From: Streptomyces sp. NBC_01351
Lineage (GTDB): Bacteria > Actinomycetota > Actinomycetes > Streptomycetales > Streptomycetaceae
DNA length: 64,000 bases
Direction: 5' to 3'
Assembly: GCF_036237315.1 (NCBI RefSeq)
Contig: NZ_CP108356.1
Location: 7,073,501 to 7,137,500, forward strand
The notes under the pieces were generated by a model, which made no database searches, was not told where the DNA came from, and was given only the letters and a program-made list of their open reading frames with translations. The number at the start of each line of letters is the position of its first letter. Positions within the stretch are counted from its first letter, which is position 1. Shown in pieces: positions 25,547 through 33,833 of this stretch. A program made the translations under genes and the position numbers.

Positions 25547-26317
25547 GTGGGGACCACGCAGCTCGAAACGGTGCCGGAGCCGAAGTACTGGCACCTCAAG
25601 ACCGTCCTCAGCGAAGCGCTCGACCAGGACTTCGCCGTCGGTGAGGTCCTGCCGAACGAGCGTGAGCTCGCCGCCCGCTTCGGCGTCGCCCGCGCGACCC
25701 TGCGCCAGGCGCTGGAGCAGCTGGAGCTCGAGGGCCGACTGCAGCGCCGCCGCGGGGTCGGTACCACCGTCGCCCCGCCGCGCGTCGGTGTCGCCGTCGG
25801 CACCGCCGGGCACAGCTGGCCCGGCGAGCACGTCGACGGCTGGGAGCCGGTGGACGCCGCGGAGACCGTGCCGTCGGCAGCGGTGCTGAAGCTGCTGGGT
25901 ACCGGCGGGGGCTTCGCCGCCGACGAGCCGGTCCACACCGTGCGCCGGACCCGCGTCACCCAGGGTCAGGCCGTCGCCGCCGAACTGCTCTACGTCCCGG
26001 CCGCCTCGGTGCCCGGTCTCACCGCGATCGAGGCTCCGGCCGGTCCCGCCCGCGCCCGCGCCGTCCTGCGCGAGCTGCAGCGGCTGGTCCTCGAAGGCCA
26101 GGACCGCTCGGTGGAACTCGGCTCCGCGCGCGCCGACGACGCCAAAGAACTGGACCGCCTGCCCGGCGCGCCCGTACTCCTCGTCACCACGCGCTACTTC
26201 ACCGCGGCGGGCACCGCCGCCGTCTCGGTGGCGACCTACCGCGCCGACACCTGCCGCCTCACCTTCGGCGACTCCGGCGACGTCGAGATCACCCACGAGC
26301 CCCGCGTCGCCTCCTGA
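25547..26317 (+). CDS. GntR family transcriptional regulator
   Basis: 256 residues from GTG at 25547, chosen for the ideal AGGAGGA seven bases before it. The winged HTH spans about 12-75 (PNERELAARFGVARATLRQALEQLELEGRLQRR). The C-terminal domain (about 90-250) has the UTRA-like layout of the HutC subfamily, ending in VSVATYRADTCRLTF. It is not DasR by sequence. Ligand unknown; a sugar phosphate or organic acid would be usual for the family. It is convergent with the ROK gene. Confidence 0.88.
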   Translation: MGTTQLETVPEPKYWHLKTVLSEALDQDFAVGEVLPNERELAARFGVARATLRQALEQLELEGRLQRRRGVGTTVAPPRVGVAVGTAGHSWPGEHVDGWEPVDAAETVPSAAVLKLLGTGGGFAADEPVHTVRRTRVTQGQAVAAELLYVPAASVPGLTAIEAPAGPARARAVLRELQRLVLEGQDRSVELGSARADDAKELDRLPGAPVLLVTTRYFTAAGTAAVSVATYRADTCRLTFGDSGDVEITHEPRVAS

Positions 26318-26346
26318 CGCAGGTGGCCCGGAGTTCTTCAGGGTTA

Positions 26347-26392
26347 CGGGTGCGGCCCGGGTCCGGCAGTCGCCGGGCCCGGGCCGCACCCG
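26347..26392. terminator. Strong bidirectional terminator between gntR and rok
   Basis: A 15-bp perfect outer stem (CGGGTGCGGCCCGGG pairing with its complement) continues through one T-G pair into CCGGC-AGTC-GCCGG, about 21 bp in all with a 4-base loop. It fills the gap between the two convergent regulator genes. Confidence 0.85.
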
Positions 26393-26425
26393 CATTCCGT
26401 ACGCGCTCCGGTGGTGTGGGTGTGG

Positions 26426-27583
26426 TCAGCGGCGGCGGGCCGTGACCGTCTTCTCCACGGCGAAGAGTTCTTCTTCCACGTGGTCCAGCGCGAGGCGCAG
26501 CGCGCCGGTGGCCACCGCCGCCTCGCCGAGCAGGGACAGGGCAACCTTCGGCGGCCGCAGGCAGTAGCGCTCCAGCTCCCGGCGCAGGGGGTCCAGGACC
26601 CCGTCCAGCCCGGCCGCCCAGCCGCCGACCACCACCAGCTCCGGATCCATTGCCAGGACCAGCGCCGCCACGTCGTGCACCAGCCGCTGCAGGAACCGCT
26701 CGACGGCGGCCACCGCCCGCTCGTCGCCCCGCTTGGCCATGGCGAAGACCTCGGCCACCGCAGGCTCGTCCAGCGGATGAAGGGGTTCACCGGTGGTCGA
26801 CAGCAGCTTTTCGGGCGTGACCTCGCGACCCAGCAGGTGCAGGGCTCCGATCTCGCCCGCCGCTCCGCCGAAGCCGCGGTGGAGCCGGCCGCCGATCAGC
26901 GAGCCGGCGCCGGGACTGAGCCCCGCCATCACGAACACGATGTCGTCGGTGTCCCGCGCGGCACCCTTCCAGTGCTCGGCGACCGCCGCGGCGTTGGCGT
27001 CGTTCTCCACCTGCACCGGGCAGCGGAACGAGCGCTGGAGCCGTTCCCCCAGCGGCAGACCCGTCCAGCCGGGCAGGGCCGTGCCGAGGCGGACCGTGCC
27101 GTCCGCCTCCACGATGCCGGGGCTGCCGACCCCGACCGCGCGCAGTGAGTCCCGGGGCACCCCGGCCCTGCGCAGCAGATCCGCCACGGCAGCGCGGACC
27201 TTCTCCAGCCGCTCGTCGGCGGACGCCGACTCCGAGACGTCCTTCGTGCCCGCGCCGATGACCCGACCGTCCAGCCCGGAGAGCAGCACGGCGACCCGGT
27301 GCGAGCCGATCTCGATGCCCAGCAGGTGCCCGGCCTCGGCCCGGAAACGGAACCGCCTGGCAGGACGCCCCTGACGCCGCGCGCCTTCCTCGGCGTCGGC
27401 CTCGACGACCAGCCCGGTCCCCATCAGCCCCTCCACGACCCCCTCGACGGTCGGCCTGGAGAGACCGGTCACCCGGGTGAGGTCGGTGAGGGTCGGTGCT
27501 TCGGCCGCGCGCAGTGCGCGCAGCACCACGGCGGAGTTGATCCGCCTGAGCAGAGAGGGATCTCCGCCGGTCAGCTGCCCCAA
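26426..27583 (-). CDS. ROK family transcriptional regulator
   Basis: 385 residues from a TTG start; GGGAGG seven bases upstream supports it. An N-terminal winged HTH (about 10-65, LTDLTRVTGLSRPTVEGVVEGL) is joined to a ROK domain (about 85-370). The phosphate-binding and sugar motifs are LLGIEIGSHRVAVLL and AVGVGSPGIVEADG. The segment VENDANAAAVAEHWKG contains the catalytic-type Asp. The usual ROK zinc-binding Cys cluster is missing: the corresponding region reads GEIGALHLLGREVTPEKLL. It probably senses a sugar. It lies 101 bases downstream of the response regulator on the same strand. Confidence 0.87.
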   Translation of the reverse strand: MGQLTGGDPSLLRRINSAVVLRALRAAEAPTLTDLTRVTGLSRPTVEGVVEGLMGTGLVVEADAEEGARRQGRPARRFRFRAEAGHLLGIEIGSHRVAVLLSGLDGRVIGAGTKDVSESASADERLEKVRAAVADLLRRAGVPRDSLRAVGVGSPGIVEADGTVRLGTALPGWTGLPLGERLQRSFRCPVQVENDANAAAVAEHWKGAARDTDDIVFVMAGLSPGAGSLIGGRLHRGFGGAAGEIGALHLLGREVTPEKLLSTTGEPLHPLDEPAVAEVFAMAKRGDERAVAAVERFLQRLVHDVAALVLAMDPELVVVGGWAAGLDGVLDPLRRELERYCLRPPKVALSLLGEAAVATGALRLALDHVEEELFAVEKTVTARRR

Positions 27584-27684
27584 CGTGTGTCCTCCCAGCG
27601 AGCGAGCATGTCAGCCGGATCGTACTGCGCACCCGGTGCCGCGGCGAGAACCAGCCCCCCATCGGCCGGAAGTCATCGGTCCGG

Positions 27685-28335
27685 TCAGGCCGGGGCGACG
27701 AACCCCGACTCGTAGGCCATGATCACGGCCTGGGTCCGGTCCCGCGCCCCCAGCTTCCCCAGAATCGCGCTGACGTGCGACTTCACCGTCTCCGTTCCGA
27801 CGATCAGCTTCGAGGCGATCTCCACGTTGGTCAGCCCCCGGGCCATGAGCCGCAGGACCGCCTCCTCGCGCTCGGTCAAGGCAGCCCGCTCCAGCACGGC
27901 CCGGGCCTGGCGGTTTCCGTACTCCGCGGCCAGGGCACGCACAGCCGCTGGGAAGAGCAGCGTCTCGCCCTCCGCCACCAGCCGGACCGCGTGCACGATC
28001 TCCGAAGGCCTGGCGCGCTTCAGCAGGAACCCGCTCGCGCCGGCCCGCAGCGCCTGGTAGACGTACTCGTCGTTCTCGAAGGTGGTGACCACGAGGATCT
28101 TCGGCGGGGAATCCACCGTCTTCAGGATGGCGCGGGTCGCCTCGATCCCGTCGAGCAGCGGCATCCGTACGTCCATCGCCACCACGTCCGGCCGCAGTTG
28201 CCGCACCAGTGGGACGACGGAGGCCCCGTCGGGCGCCTCACCCACCACCTCGATGTCGGGCTGGGCGTCCAGGACGGCACGCAGACCCGCGCGCACCAGG
28301 GGTTCGTCGTCGACGAGCAGTACGGTAACCGGCAT
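27685..28335 (-). CDS. NarL/LuxR-type response regulator
   Basis: 216 residues. The receiver domain has acidic pocket Asp9/Asp10, phospho-acceptor Asp55 (VVAMDVRMPLLDG) and Lys in LLKRA. The C-terminal LuxR HTH lies at about 150-210 (LTEREEAVLRLMARGLTNVEIA). It starts 4 bases after the histidine kinase stop, so the two form one operon. It probably binds the twin palindromes at 29550-29590 and controls the divergent ABC transporter. Confidence 0.92.
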   Translation of the reverse strand: MPVTVLLVDDEPLVRAGLRAVLDAQPDIEVVGEAPDGASVVPLVRQLRPDVVAMDVRMPLLDGIEATRAILKTVDSPPKILVVTTFENDEYVYQALRAGASGFLLKRARPSEIVHAVRLVAEGETLLFPAAVRALAAEYGNRQARAVLERAALTEREEAVLRLMARGLTNVEIASKLIVGTETVKSHVSAILGKLGARDRTQAVIMAYESGFVAPA

Positions 28336-28339
28336 CCGG

Positions 28340-29518
28340 TCAGCCTATTCGCTCCAGCGGAAGCCGGGCGCGCACCCTCCAGTTGCCCTCGTGCGGCCCG
28401 GTCTCGGCCTCCCCTCCGAGCAACGCGGCCCGCTCCCGGATGCCGCGCAGTCCGGAGCCGCGGCCCGTCATCGGCCCGGGCTCCGTCGGCAGGGGATTGG
28501 TGACCTCCAAGTCCAGTCTTCCCACGGCCATTTCGATCCGCACCCGGACCGGAACCGAACCGCTGTGGCGCAGTACGTTGGTCAGCGCCTCCTGAAGGAT
28601 CCGGTATCCCTCGCGTGCCACCGGGCCCGGCAACTTCTCCAGCGGACCGGACAGTTCGGCGTCCACCGAGGCGCCGGAAGCGCGCGCCGACTCCAGCAGC
28701 CGGTCGGCATCGGCCAGGGTGGGCCGCTGGGAGGGAGGCCGGGAGGACTCACGGAGCACCATGAGGACCCGCTCCAGGTCCTCCATCGCGGCCCGTCCCG
28801 TCTCCTCGATCGCGCAGAGCGCCCGCTCGGTGAACTCCGGATCGCCCGCCGCCCGGGCGGCTCCCGCCTGGACGACGGCCACGGTGAGCGCGTGCCCGAT
28901 GGAGTCGTGCAACTCCCGGGCGATCCGCGTCCGTTCCAACAGCTGCTCCGTCCGTGCCTCGAGCGCGGTGAGCCGCTCGGCCGCCGAAGGCCCCAGCAGT
29001 TTGGCGGCTATGGCGGTGACGGCTTCGCCGAGCAGGACCACGATGAACAGCAGCAGGACCAGCGGCACCGGCACGAGGAGCAAGGCCGCCCAGCGAGGCG
29101 GGACGAAGGGCAGGATCACGTCGTCCGCCCCGAGAGCGCGCCCCGCGCCGGTGATGGCGAGTTCCAGCGTCATGATCGGCAGCCACACCGTCGCCGCCAT
29201 GGCCACGCCCGCCAAGACGAGACGTATCTCGAGCCAGGCGAGCGTCCGCCAGCGGTCACTCCAACGCGCGGACGGTGCGGTGCTGATGGAGCCGTCGGGC
29301 CGGCCGCGCTCGTGCGGGGTGAGCAGGAACTGGGCCTGCAGCCCTTCTGCCAGCCGCACCCAGGGGACCAGTCCGAAGGGGGCGACGATCAGGGCGGGCA
29401 TCCACGGCCATGCGGGCTCTATGAACATCCAGATGGCGAGGAGCAGGATCGGTACGAGCAGATGCAGCCAGCGGGTGTAGGTGACCCCGCGAAGGGGGGC
29501 ACGGAGCAATCGGTACAT
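28340..29518 (-). CDS. NarL-type sensor histidine kinase
   Basis: 392 residues from ATG at 29518. Hydrophobic helices occur at about 18-55 and 95-165 (four to five segments); there is no large extracellular domain, suggesting intramembrane sensing. The HisKA_3 motif is RTRIARELHDSIGHALT with His204. The ATPase domain contains EALTNVLRHSGS and GSGLRGIRERAALLGG. It pairs with the following response regulator. Organisation with a divergent two-gene ABC transporter is typical of stress or antibiotic-sensing modules. Confidence 0.9.
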   Translation of the reverse strand: MYRLLRAPLRGVTYTRWLHLLVPILLLAIWMFIEPAWPWMPALIVAPFGLVPWVRLAEGLQAQFLLTPHERGRPDGSISTAPSARWSDRWRTLAWLEIRLVLAGVAMAATVWLPIMTLELAITGAGRALGADDVILPFVPPRWAALLLVPVPLVLLLFIVVLLGEAVTAIAAKLLGPSAAERLTALEARTEQLLERTRIARELHDSIGHALTVAVVQAGAARAAGDPEFTERALCAIEETGRAAMEDLERVLMVLRESSRPPSQRPTLADADRLLESARASGASVDAELSGPLEKLPGPVAREGYRILQEALTNVLRHSGSVPVRVRIEMAVGRLDLEVTNPLPTEPGPMTGRGSGLRGIRERAALLGGEAETGPHEGNWRVRARLPLERIG

Positions 29519-29549
29519 GTCCTCATCCTGACAGCCGGCCGTCGGCGGC

Positions 29550-29590
29550 CGTCTCCCCCACGTGGGGGAGACGATCCCCCCACGTGGGGG
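29550..29590. promoter_or_regulatory. Twin CACGTG palindromes between kinase and ABC genes
   Basis: A perfect 24-bp palindrome (29550-29573; core CCCCCACGTGGGGG) is followed by a second 14-bp copy of the same core (29577-29590). Their centres are 22 bp apart, about two helical turns, so two dimers would bind on one DNA face. The site is in the 108-base divergent intergenic region, 31 bases from the kinase start and 36 from the ABC start. The neighbouring response regulator is the likely binder. Confidence 0.75.
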
Positions 29591-29626
29591 AGGATGGGGG
29601 GTGGGTCCGACGGCGAATCTTGAGGC

Positions 29627-30538
29627 ATGAACACGATCGAGATTCGAGACCTCACCAAGGAATACGGCACCCACCGTGCGGTGGACGGCCTCACCTTCGA
29701 TGTTTTGCCCGGGCGGGTCACCGGCTTCCTCGGCCCCAACGGAGCCGGAAAGTCGACCACGATGCGGCTGCTGCTGGGCCTGGACCGGGCGACCTCGGGC
29801 ACGGCCACCATCGGTGGGCGGAGCTACCTGGACTTCCCGGACCCGCTGCACCGGGTCGGAGCCCTCCTGGACGCGCAGTCGGCGCACGGCGGACGCACCG
29901 CTCAGGACCACCTCCGCTTTCTCGCCGCGGCCGGCAGTATGCCGATGCGCCGGGTGGGCGAGGTCTTGGAGCAGGCCGGGCTGGCCTCCGTGGCCAAGCG
30001 GCGGATCAAGTCATTCTCGCTCGGCATGCGCCAGCGCCTCGGCATAGCCGCCGCGCTACTGGGCGACCCCGGGGTGCTCCTGTTGGACGAGCCGACCAAC
30101 GGCCTCGACCCCGAGGGCATCATCTGGATCCGTGAGCTGATGCGCGGCTTCGCCGCCGAAGGACGCACCGTCCTGGTCTCCAGCCACCTGATGTCCGAGA
30201 CCTCGGCGCTCGCCGACCACTTGATCGTGCTCGGCAACGGCAAGCTGCTGGCCGATACCTCGATGAAGGAATTCATCGACGCCCGCAGCACCCAGAGGGT
30301 GCGCCTGCGCACCTCCGACCCGATCCGGCTGCGGGCCGCACTGGCCCGGGACGGCTTCGAGATGGTGACTGCCGACGACGGGCGATGGACCGTCGAAGGC
30401 ATGCAGGCCGAAGACCTCGGCGGCCTGGCGGCCCGCGAAGGCATCCCCATGCTGGAGCTCTCCGACGAGCGCGCCTCGCTGGAGCAGGCCTACCTCGACC
30501 TCACGGCCGATCACGCGCAGTTCACCGCAACCCACTGA
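29627..30538 (+). CDS. ABC transporter ATP-binding protein
   Basis: 303 residues. Walker A GPNGAGKST (36-44), signature SFSLGMRQRLGIA, Walker B VLLLDEPTNGLDPEG and switch His in VLVSSHLMSE. The C-terminal 90 residues form the DUF4162-like extension common in drug/bacitracin-type exporters. It partners the permease encoded 27 bases downstream. Regulation is probably by the divergent two-component system. Confidence 0.92.
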   Translation: MNTIEIRDLTKEYGTHRAVDGLTFDVLPGRVTGFLGPNGAGKSTTMRLLLGLDRATSGTATIGGRSYLDFPDPLHRVGALLDAQSAHGGRTAQDHLRFLAAAGSMPMRRVGEVLEQAGLASVAKRRIKSFSLGMRQRLGIAAALLGDPGVLLLDEPTNGLDPEGIIWIRELMRGFAAEGRTVLVSSHLMSETSALADHLIVLGNGKLLADTSMKEFIDARSTQRVRLRTSDPIRLRAALARDGFEMVTADDGRWTVEGMQAEDLGGLAAREGIPMLELSDERASLEQAYLDLTADHAQFTATH

Positions 30539-30565
30539 CTTTCCCAACCTCCAGGAGGCATCGCC

Positions 30566-31315
30566 ATGCGCGCCGCTCTGCCCACCGCACCCACCCTGCA
30601 CTCGGAATGGATCAAGATTCGGTCGCTGCGTGGAACATTCTGGGCGCTGATAGCCGTCTTCGCCGCCACCGCGGGAATCCAGGTGCTGACGGCTGCGGCG
30701 ATAGGCCAGGCAGAAGCCGGCAGCATGGGACAGGACCCGCTCTACGCGGCCTACTACGGACTCATCTTCGGCCAGATCGCCGCCATGACCTTCGGTGCGG
30801 GCGCCCTGTCCTGCGAGTTCCAGAACGGCGCTCTGCGCACCTCTCTGGCCGCCGTGCCGAACCGCACCCGGTTCTACCTGTCGAAGATGGCGATGGTGGG
30901 CGGACTGGCCCTGGTGGTCGGTCAGGTCTCGGGACTGGTCACCTTCGTCGCGGGCCAGGCGTTGATGGGCCCGTACGCCCTTGAGCTCGGCGACCCGGGT
31001 ACCTACCGTTCCATCGTCGGCTGCGGGCTCTACCTCGCACTGATGGCCCTGTTCGCCGCCGGGCTGGCCGCCGTGCTGAAGAGCGGCACTGCCGTGCTGA
31101 GCCTGCTCATACCCTTCGTCCTGCTGGTCTCGTTCATCGTTGGCGAGGCTTCCGGCGGCGTGGCCCAGTTCCTGCCGGACCGTGCCGGCCAGATGGTGAT
31201 GCACTCGCAGACGCAGGACGGTCTCGGTCCCTGGACGGGCCTCGGCGTGATGGCACTGTGGGCGGGCGCTGCGGTGTTCGGCGGCTGGCTGGCGGTGCGG
31301 CGCCGGGACGCGTGA
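30566..31315 (+). CDS. ABC-2 type transporter permease
   Basis: 249 residues with six membrane helices, preceded by CCAGGAGG. It begins with a short cytoplasmic segment, SEWIKIRSLRGTFWAL, the usual start of this permease family. Helices follow around 32, 70, 115, 155, 185 and 225. It forms the membrane part of the two-gene exporter with the upstream ATPase. The exported compound is not predictable. Confidence 0.88.
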   Translation: MRAALPTAPTLHSEWIKIRSLRGTFWALIAVFAATAGIQVLTAAAIGQAEAGSMGQDPLYAAYYGLIFGQIAAMTFGAGALSCEFQNGALRTSLAAVPNRTRFYLSKMAMVGGLALVVGQVSGLVTFVAGQALMGPYALELGDPGTYRSIVGCGLYLALMALFAAGLAAVLKSGTAVLSLLIPFVLLVSFIVGEASGGVAQFLPDRAGQMVMHSQTQDGLGPWTGLGVMALWAGAAVFGGWLAVRRRDA

Positions 31316-31355
31316 CGCCGGACCAGTTGTCAGTGGGGGTCGGGATACTGACGGT

Positions 31356-31793
31356 ATGACCACGGCAGAGCATCTCGACACGATCGACCGGCTCAGGGTG
31401 ACGGAATTCCCACCCGAGCCGGTCTGGTACGGCGGGCAGAGCAGCGGCCCCGGTTACCACATGGTCCCGGTGGGGCGGACCGCGGACTTCTGGGCGGACG
31501 GCGGAGCCGGACGGAGCGAGGCGGCCGACCAGATCAACGCCGAGTACGGGGCGTTGGTCCAAGCCCTGACAAGCCGGTGGGGGGACCCGCAGATATTCAG
31601 CCTGGGATCGCTGAGGGACCGCGGGTTCGACGGCGAGGAGATACCGGAGCCGTGGGACGAGCTGAGCAACAGCACCGACCACGTGCACCTGTGGAGGGCC
31701 GGCGACCACTGGCTCGTGGCCTACGTGGCGCAGTGGGACGAAGGCGACCCCTACCTGCTGATGGCAGGGGTCACGGTCATCGACCCGCCCTAG
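31356..31793 (+). CDS. Hypothetical protein (145 aa)
   Basis: I do not recognise this protein. It is acidic and rich in Trp and Asp, with segments VWYGGQSSGPGYHMVPVGR, SRWGDPQIFSLGSLRDRG and DHWLVAYVAQWDEGDPYLL. It has no signal peptide or membrane helix. The last segment resembles immunity-type or SMI1-like folds only superficially. GATACT (31344-31349) sits six bases before the ATG with no ribosome site, so it may be leaderless. Its TAG shares CTAG with the stop of the convergent mug gene. Confidence 0.65.
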   Translation: MTTAEHLDTIDRLRVTEFPPEPVWYGGQSSGPGYHMVPVGRTADFWADGGAGRSEAADQINAEYGALVQALTSRWGDPQIFSLGSLRDRGFDGEEIPEPWDELSNSTDHVHLWRAGDHWLVAYVAQWDEGDPYLLMAGVTVIDPP

Positions 31794-32332
31794 GCTTCGG
31801 ATTCGGCGGCTGCGCGGAGGCGGGCGTATTCCTGGGCCATGGTCTCCGCCGTCCAATGGGCGTTGAGGCCACTGGGGTTGGGGAGGGCCCAGACGCGGGT
31901 GGAGCCGATGGTCCGCTCCTGGGGGCCGATCTGTGCCTTCTTCTCACCGAAGGCCGTGCGGTAGGCGGTGACTCCGACCACCGCGAGCCACTGGGGGCGG
32001 AGGAGCTCCACCTTGGCTGTGAGGATGCGGCCACCCTCGCGGAACTCCTCGGTGCTGAGCTCGTCCGCGCGGGCAGTGGCGCGGGCCACGACGTTGGTGA
32101 TGCCGAGGCGGTAGGTCAGCAGCTCCTCCTGCTCGGAGGGGGCCAGCCGGCGGGGGGTGAAACCCGACAGGTGCAGCACAGGCCAGAAACGGTTGCCGGG
32201 GCGGGCGAAGTGGTGGCCCGTCGCGGCGGAGAGGAGACCCGGGTTGATGCCGCAGAACAGCACACGCAGACCGCCCGCGACCACGTCCGGGAGGACGCGG
32301 TCACGGGCGGCGTTGAGCTCGTCGGGGGTCAG
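31790..32332 (-). CDS. mug: Mismatch-specific (G:U/T) DNA glycosylase Mug
   Basis: 180 residues if read from a CTG at 32332 that overlaps the purB TGA as CTGA. The first ATG/GTG alternative is GTG 32284, which would cut off TPDELNAARDRVLPDV, a stretch I remember as conserved. Motifs: LFCGINPG (about 25-32) for the catalytic Asn and NPSGLNAHW near residue 160 for strand intercalation. It removes uracil or thymine from G mispairs. Cotranscribed with purB. The unusual start should be treated as a hypothesis. Confidence 0.85.
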   Translation of the reverse strand: MTPDELNAARDRVLPDVVAGGLRVLFCGINPGLLSAATGHHFARPGNRFWPVLHLSGFTPRRLAPSEQEELLTYRLGITNVVARATARADELSTEEFREGGRILTAKVELLRPQWLAVVGVTAYRTAFGEKKAQIGPQERTIGSTRVWALPNPSGLNAHWTAETMAQEYARLRAAAESEA

Positions 32333-33762
32333 AGGATCGACCCCGGAGCGTATGCGGCGGCCTCCGGGTGCTGCTTGGCGATCGCCTCGATGCGGGAGAC
32401 CACCGCCGCCACCTGGTCGCCCGCGGCGCCGGTGAAGGACAGCTTGTCGGCCATCAGCGCGTCGAGCTGCGCCCGGTCCAGCGGCATCCGCTCGTCGGCG
32501 GCCAGCTTGTCGAGGAGCTCGTTGCGCTCGGCGCCCTGCTCGCGCATCGCGAGGGCCGAGGCCACCGCGTGCTCCTTGATGACCTCGTGGGCGGCCTCGC
32601 GGCCCACCCCGGCCCGCACCGCGCCCATCAGGACCTTGGTGGTCGCGAGGAACGGCAGGTAGCGGTCCAGCTCACGGGCCACGACCGCCGGGAAGGCGCC
32701 GAACTCGTCGAGGACCGTCAGGAAGGTCTCCAACAGGCCGTCGAAGGCGAAGAACGCGTCCGGCAGGGCGATGCGGCGGACCACGGAGCAGGAGACGTCG
32801 CCCTCGTTCCACTGGTCGCCGGCCAGCTCGCCGGTCATCGAGGCGTAACCGCGCAGGATGACCATCAGGCCGTTCACGCGCTCGCAGGAGCGGGTGTTCA
32901 TCTTGTGCGGCATCGCGGAGGAGCCGACCTGGCCGGGCTTGAAGCCCTCCGTCACCAGCTCGTGGCCGGCCATCAGGCGGATCGTCTTGGCGATGGAGGA
33001 GGGTGCTGCGGCCAGCTGGACCAGGGCGGTGACCACGTCGTAGTCGAGCGAGCGCGGGTAGACCTGGCCGACCGAGGTGAAGGCCTGGGCGAAGCCGAGG
33101 TGGGTGGCGATCCGCTGCTCCAGGTCGGCGAGCTTGGTGGCGTCGCCACCGAGCAGGTCGAGCATGTCCTGGGCGGTGCCGACGGGGCCCTTGATGCCGC
33201 GCAGCGGGTAGCGGTCGAGGAGGTTCTCCAGGCGGTCGTAGGCGACCAGGAGTTCGTCGGCCGCGGTGGCGAAGCGCTTGCCCAGGGTGGTGGCCTGCGC
33301 GGCCACGTTGTGGGAGCGGCCGGCCATGACCAGCTCGGCGTGCTCGCCGGCCAGCTTGCCGAGGCGGGCGAGGACGGCGACGGTGCGGTCGCGGGCCAGC
33401 TCGAGGGAGAGCCGGATCTGGAGCTGCTCGACGTTCTCGGTGAGGTCGCGCGAGGTCATGCCCTTGTGGACGTGCTCGTGACCGGCGAGGGCGTTGAACT
33501 CCTCGATGCGGGCCTTCACGTCGTGCCGGGTGACCTTCTCGCGCTCGGCGATGGAGGCCAGGTCGACGGTCTCCAGGACGCGCTCGTAGTCGGCGAGGGC
33601 CGCGTCGGGGACCTCGATGCCGAGGTCCTTCTGGGCGCGCAGCACGGCGAGCCACAGCCGCCGCTCCAGCGTCACCTTGTACTCGGGGGACCACAGGACG
33701 GCGAGCTCCGCGGAGGCGTAGCGGCCGGCCAGGACATTGGGGATGCGGGGCTTGGCTGTCAC
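32329..33762 (-). CDS. purB: Adenylosuccinate lyase
   Basis: 477 residues from GTG at 33762. Fumarase/aspartase superfamily signature GSSAMPHKMN is near residue 270, with the catalytic His in MAGRSHNVAAQ and TSRDLTEN. It performs two purine steps: SAICAR to AICAR and adenylosuccinate to AMP. No ribosome site precedes the GTG; TAGAAT (33771-33776 on the minus strand) implies a transcript with a 0-3 base leader. The mug gene follows with a stop/start overlap. Confidence 0.93.
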   Translation of the reverse strand: MTAKPRIPNVLAGRYASAELAVLWSPEYKVTLERRLWLAVLRAQKDLGIEVPDAALADYERVLETVDLASIAEREKVTRHDVKARIEEFNALAGHEHVHKGMTSRDLTENVEQLQIRLSLELARDRTVAVLARLGKLAGEHAELVMAGRSHNVAAQATTLGKRFATAADELLVAYDRLENLLDRYPLRGIKGPVGTAQDMLDLLGGDATKLADLEQRIATHLGFAQAFTSVGQVYPRSLDYDVVTALVQLAAAPSSIAKTIRLMAGHELVTEGFKPGQVGSSAMPHKMNTRSCERVNGLMVILRGYASMTGELAGDQWNEGDVSCSVVRRIALPDAFFAFDGLLETFLTVLDEFGAFPAVVARELDRYLPFLATTKVLMGAVRAGVGREAAHEVIKEHAVASALAMREQGAERNELLDKLAADERMPLDRAQLDALMADKLSFTGAAGDQVAAVVSRIEAIAKQHPEAAAYAPGSIL

Positions 33763-33770
33763 GTGTAGGG

Positions 33771-33776
33771 ATTCTA
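33771..33776 (-). promoter_or_regulatory. -10 element of purB, near-leaderless
   Basis: On the minus strand TAGAAT is followed by eight bases and then the purB GTG, with no Shine-Dalgarno sequence. Transcription would start within about three bases of the start codon. No good -35 was found. Confidence 0.5.
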
Positions 33777-33833
33777 CTTGGGCCCCGGCTGTGCGTTTAC
33801 GCAGGTAGGGCCGTTGCCGCTGATTGTGGCTTG

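Noticed and set aside
25547..26317. GntR protein as DasR
   Set aside because: The sequence differs from DasR as I remember it outside the HTH, so no symbol was given.
26426..27583. ROK protein as Rok7B7
   Set aside because: The N-terminus is similar, but the xylose-transporter neighbours of Rok7B7 are absent and many ROK paralogues look alike.
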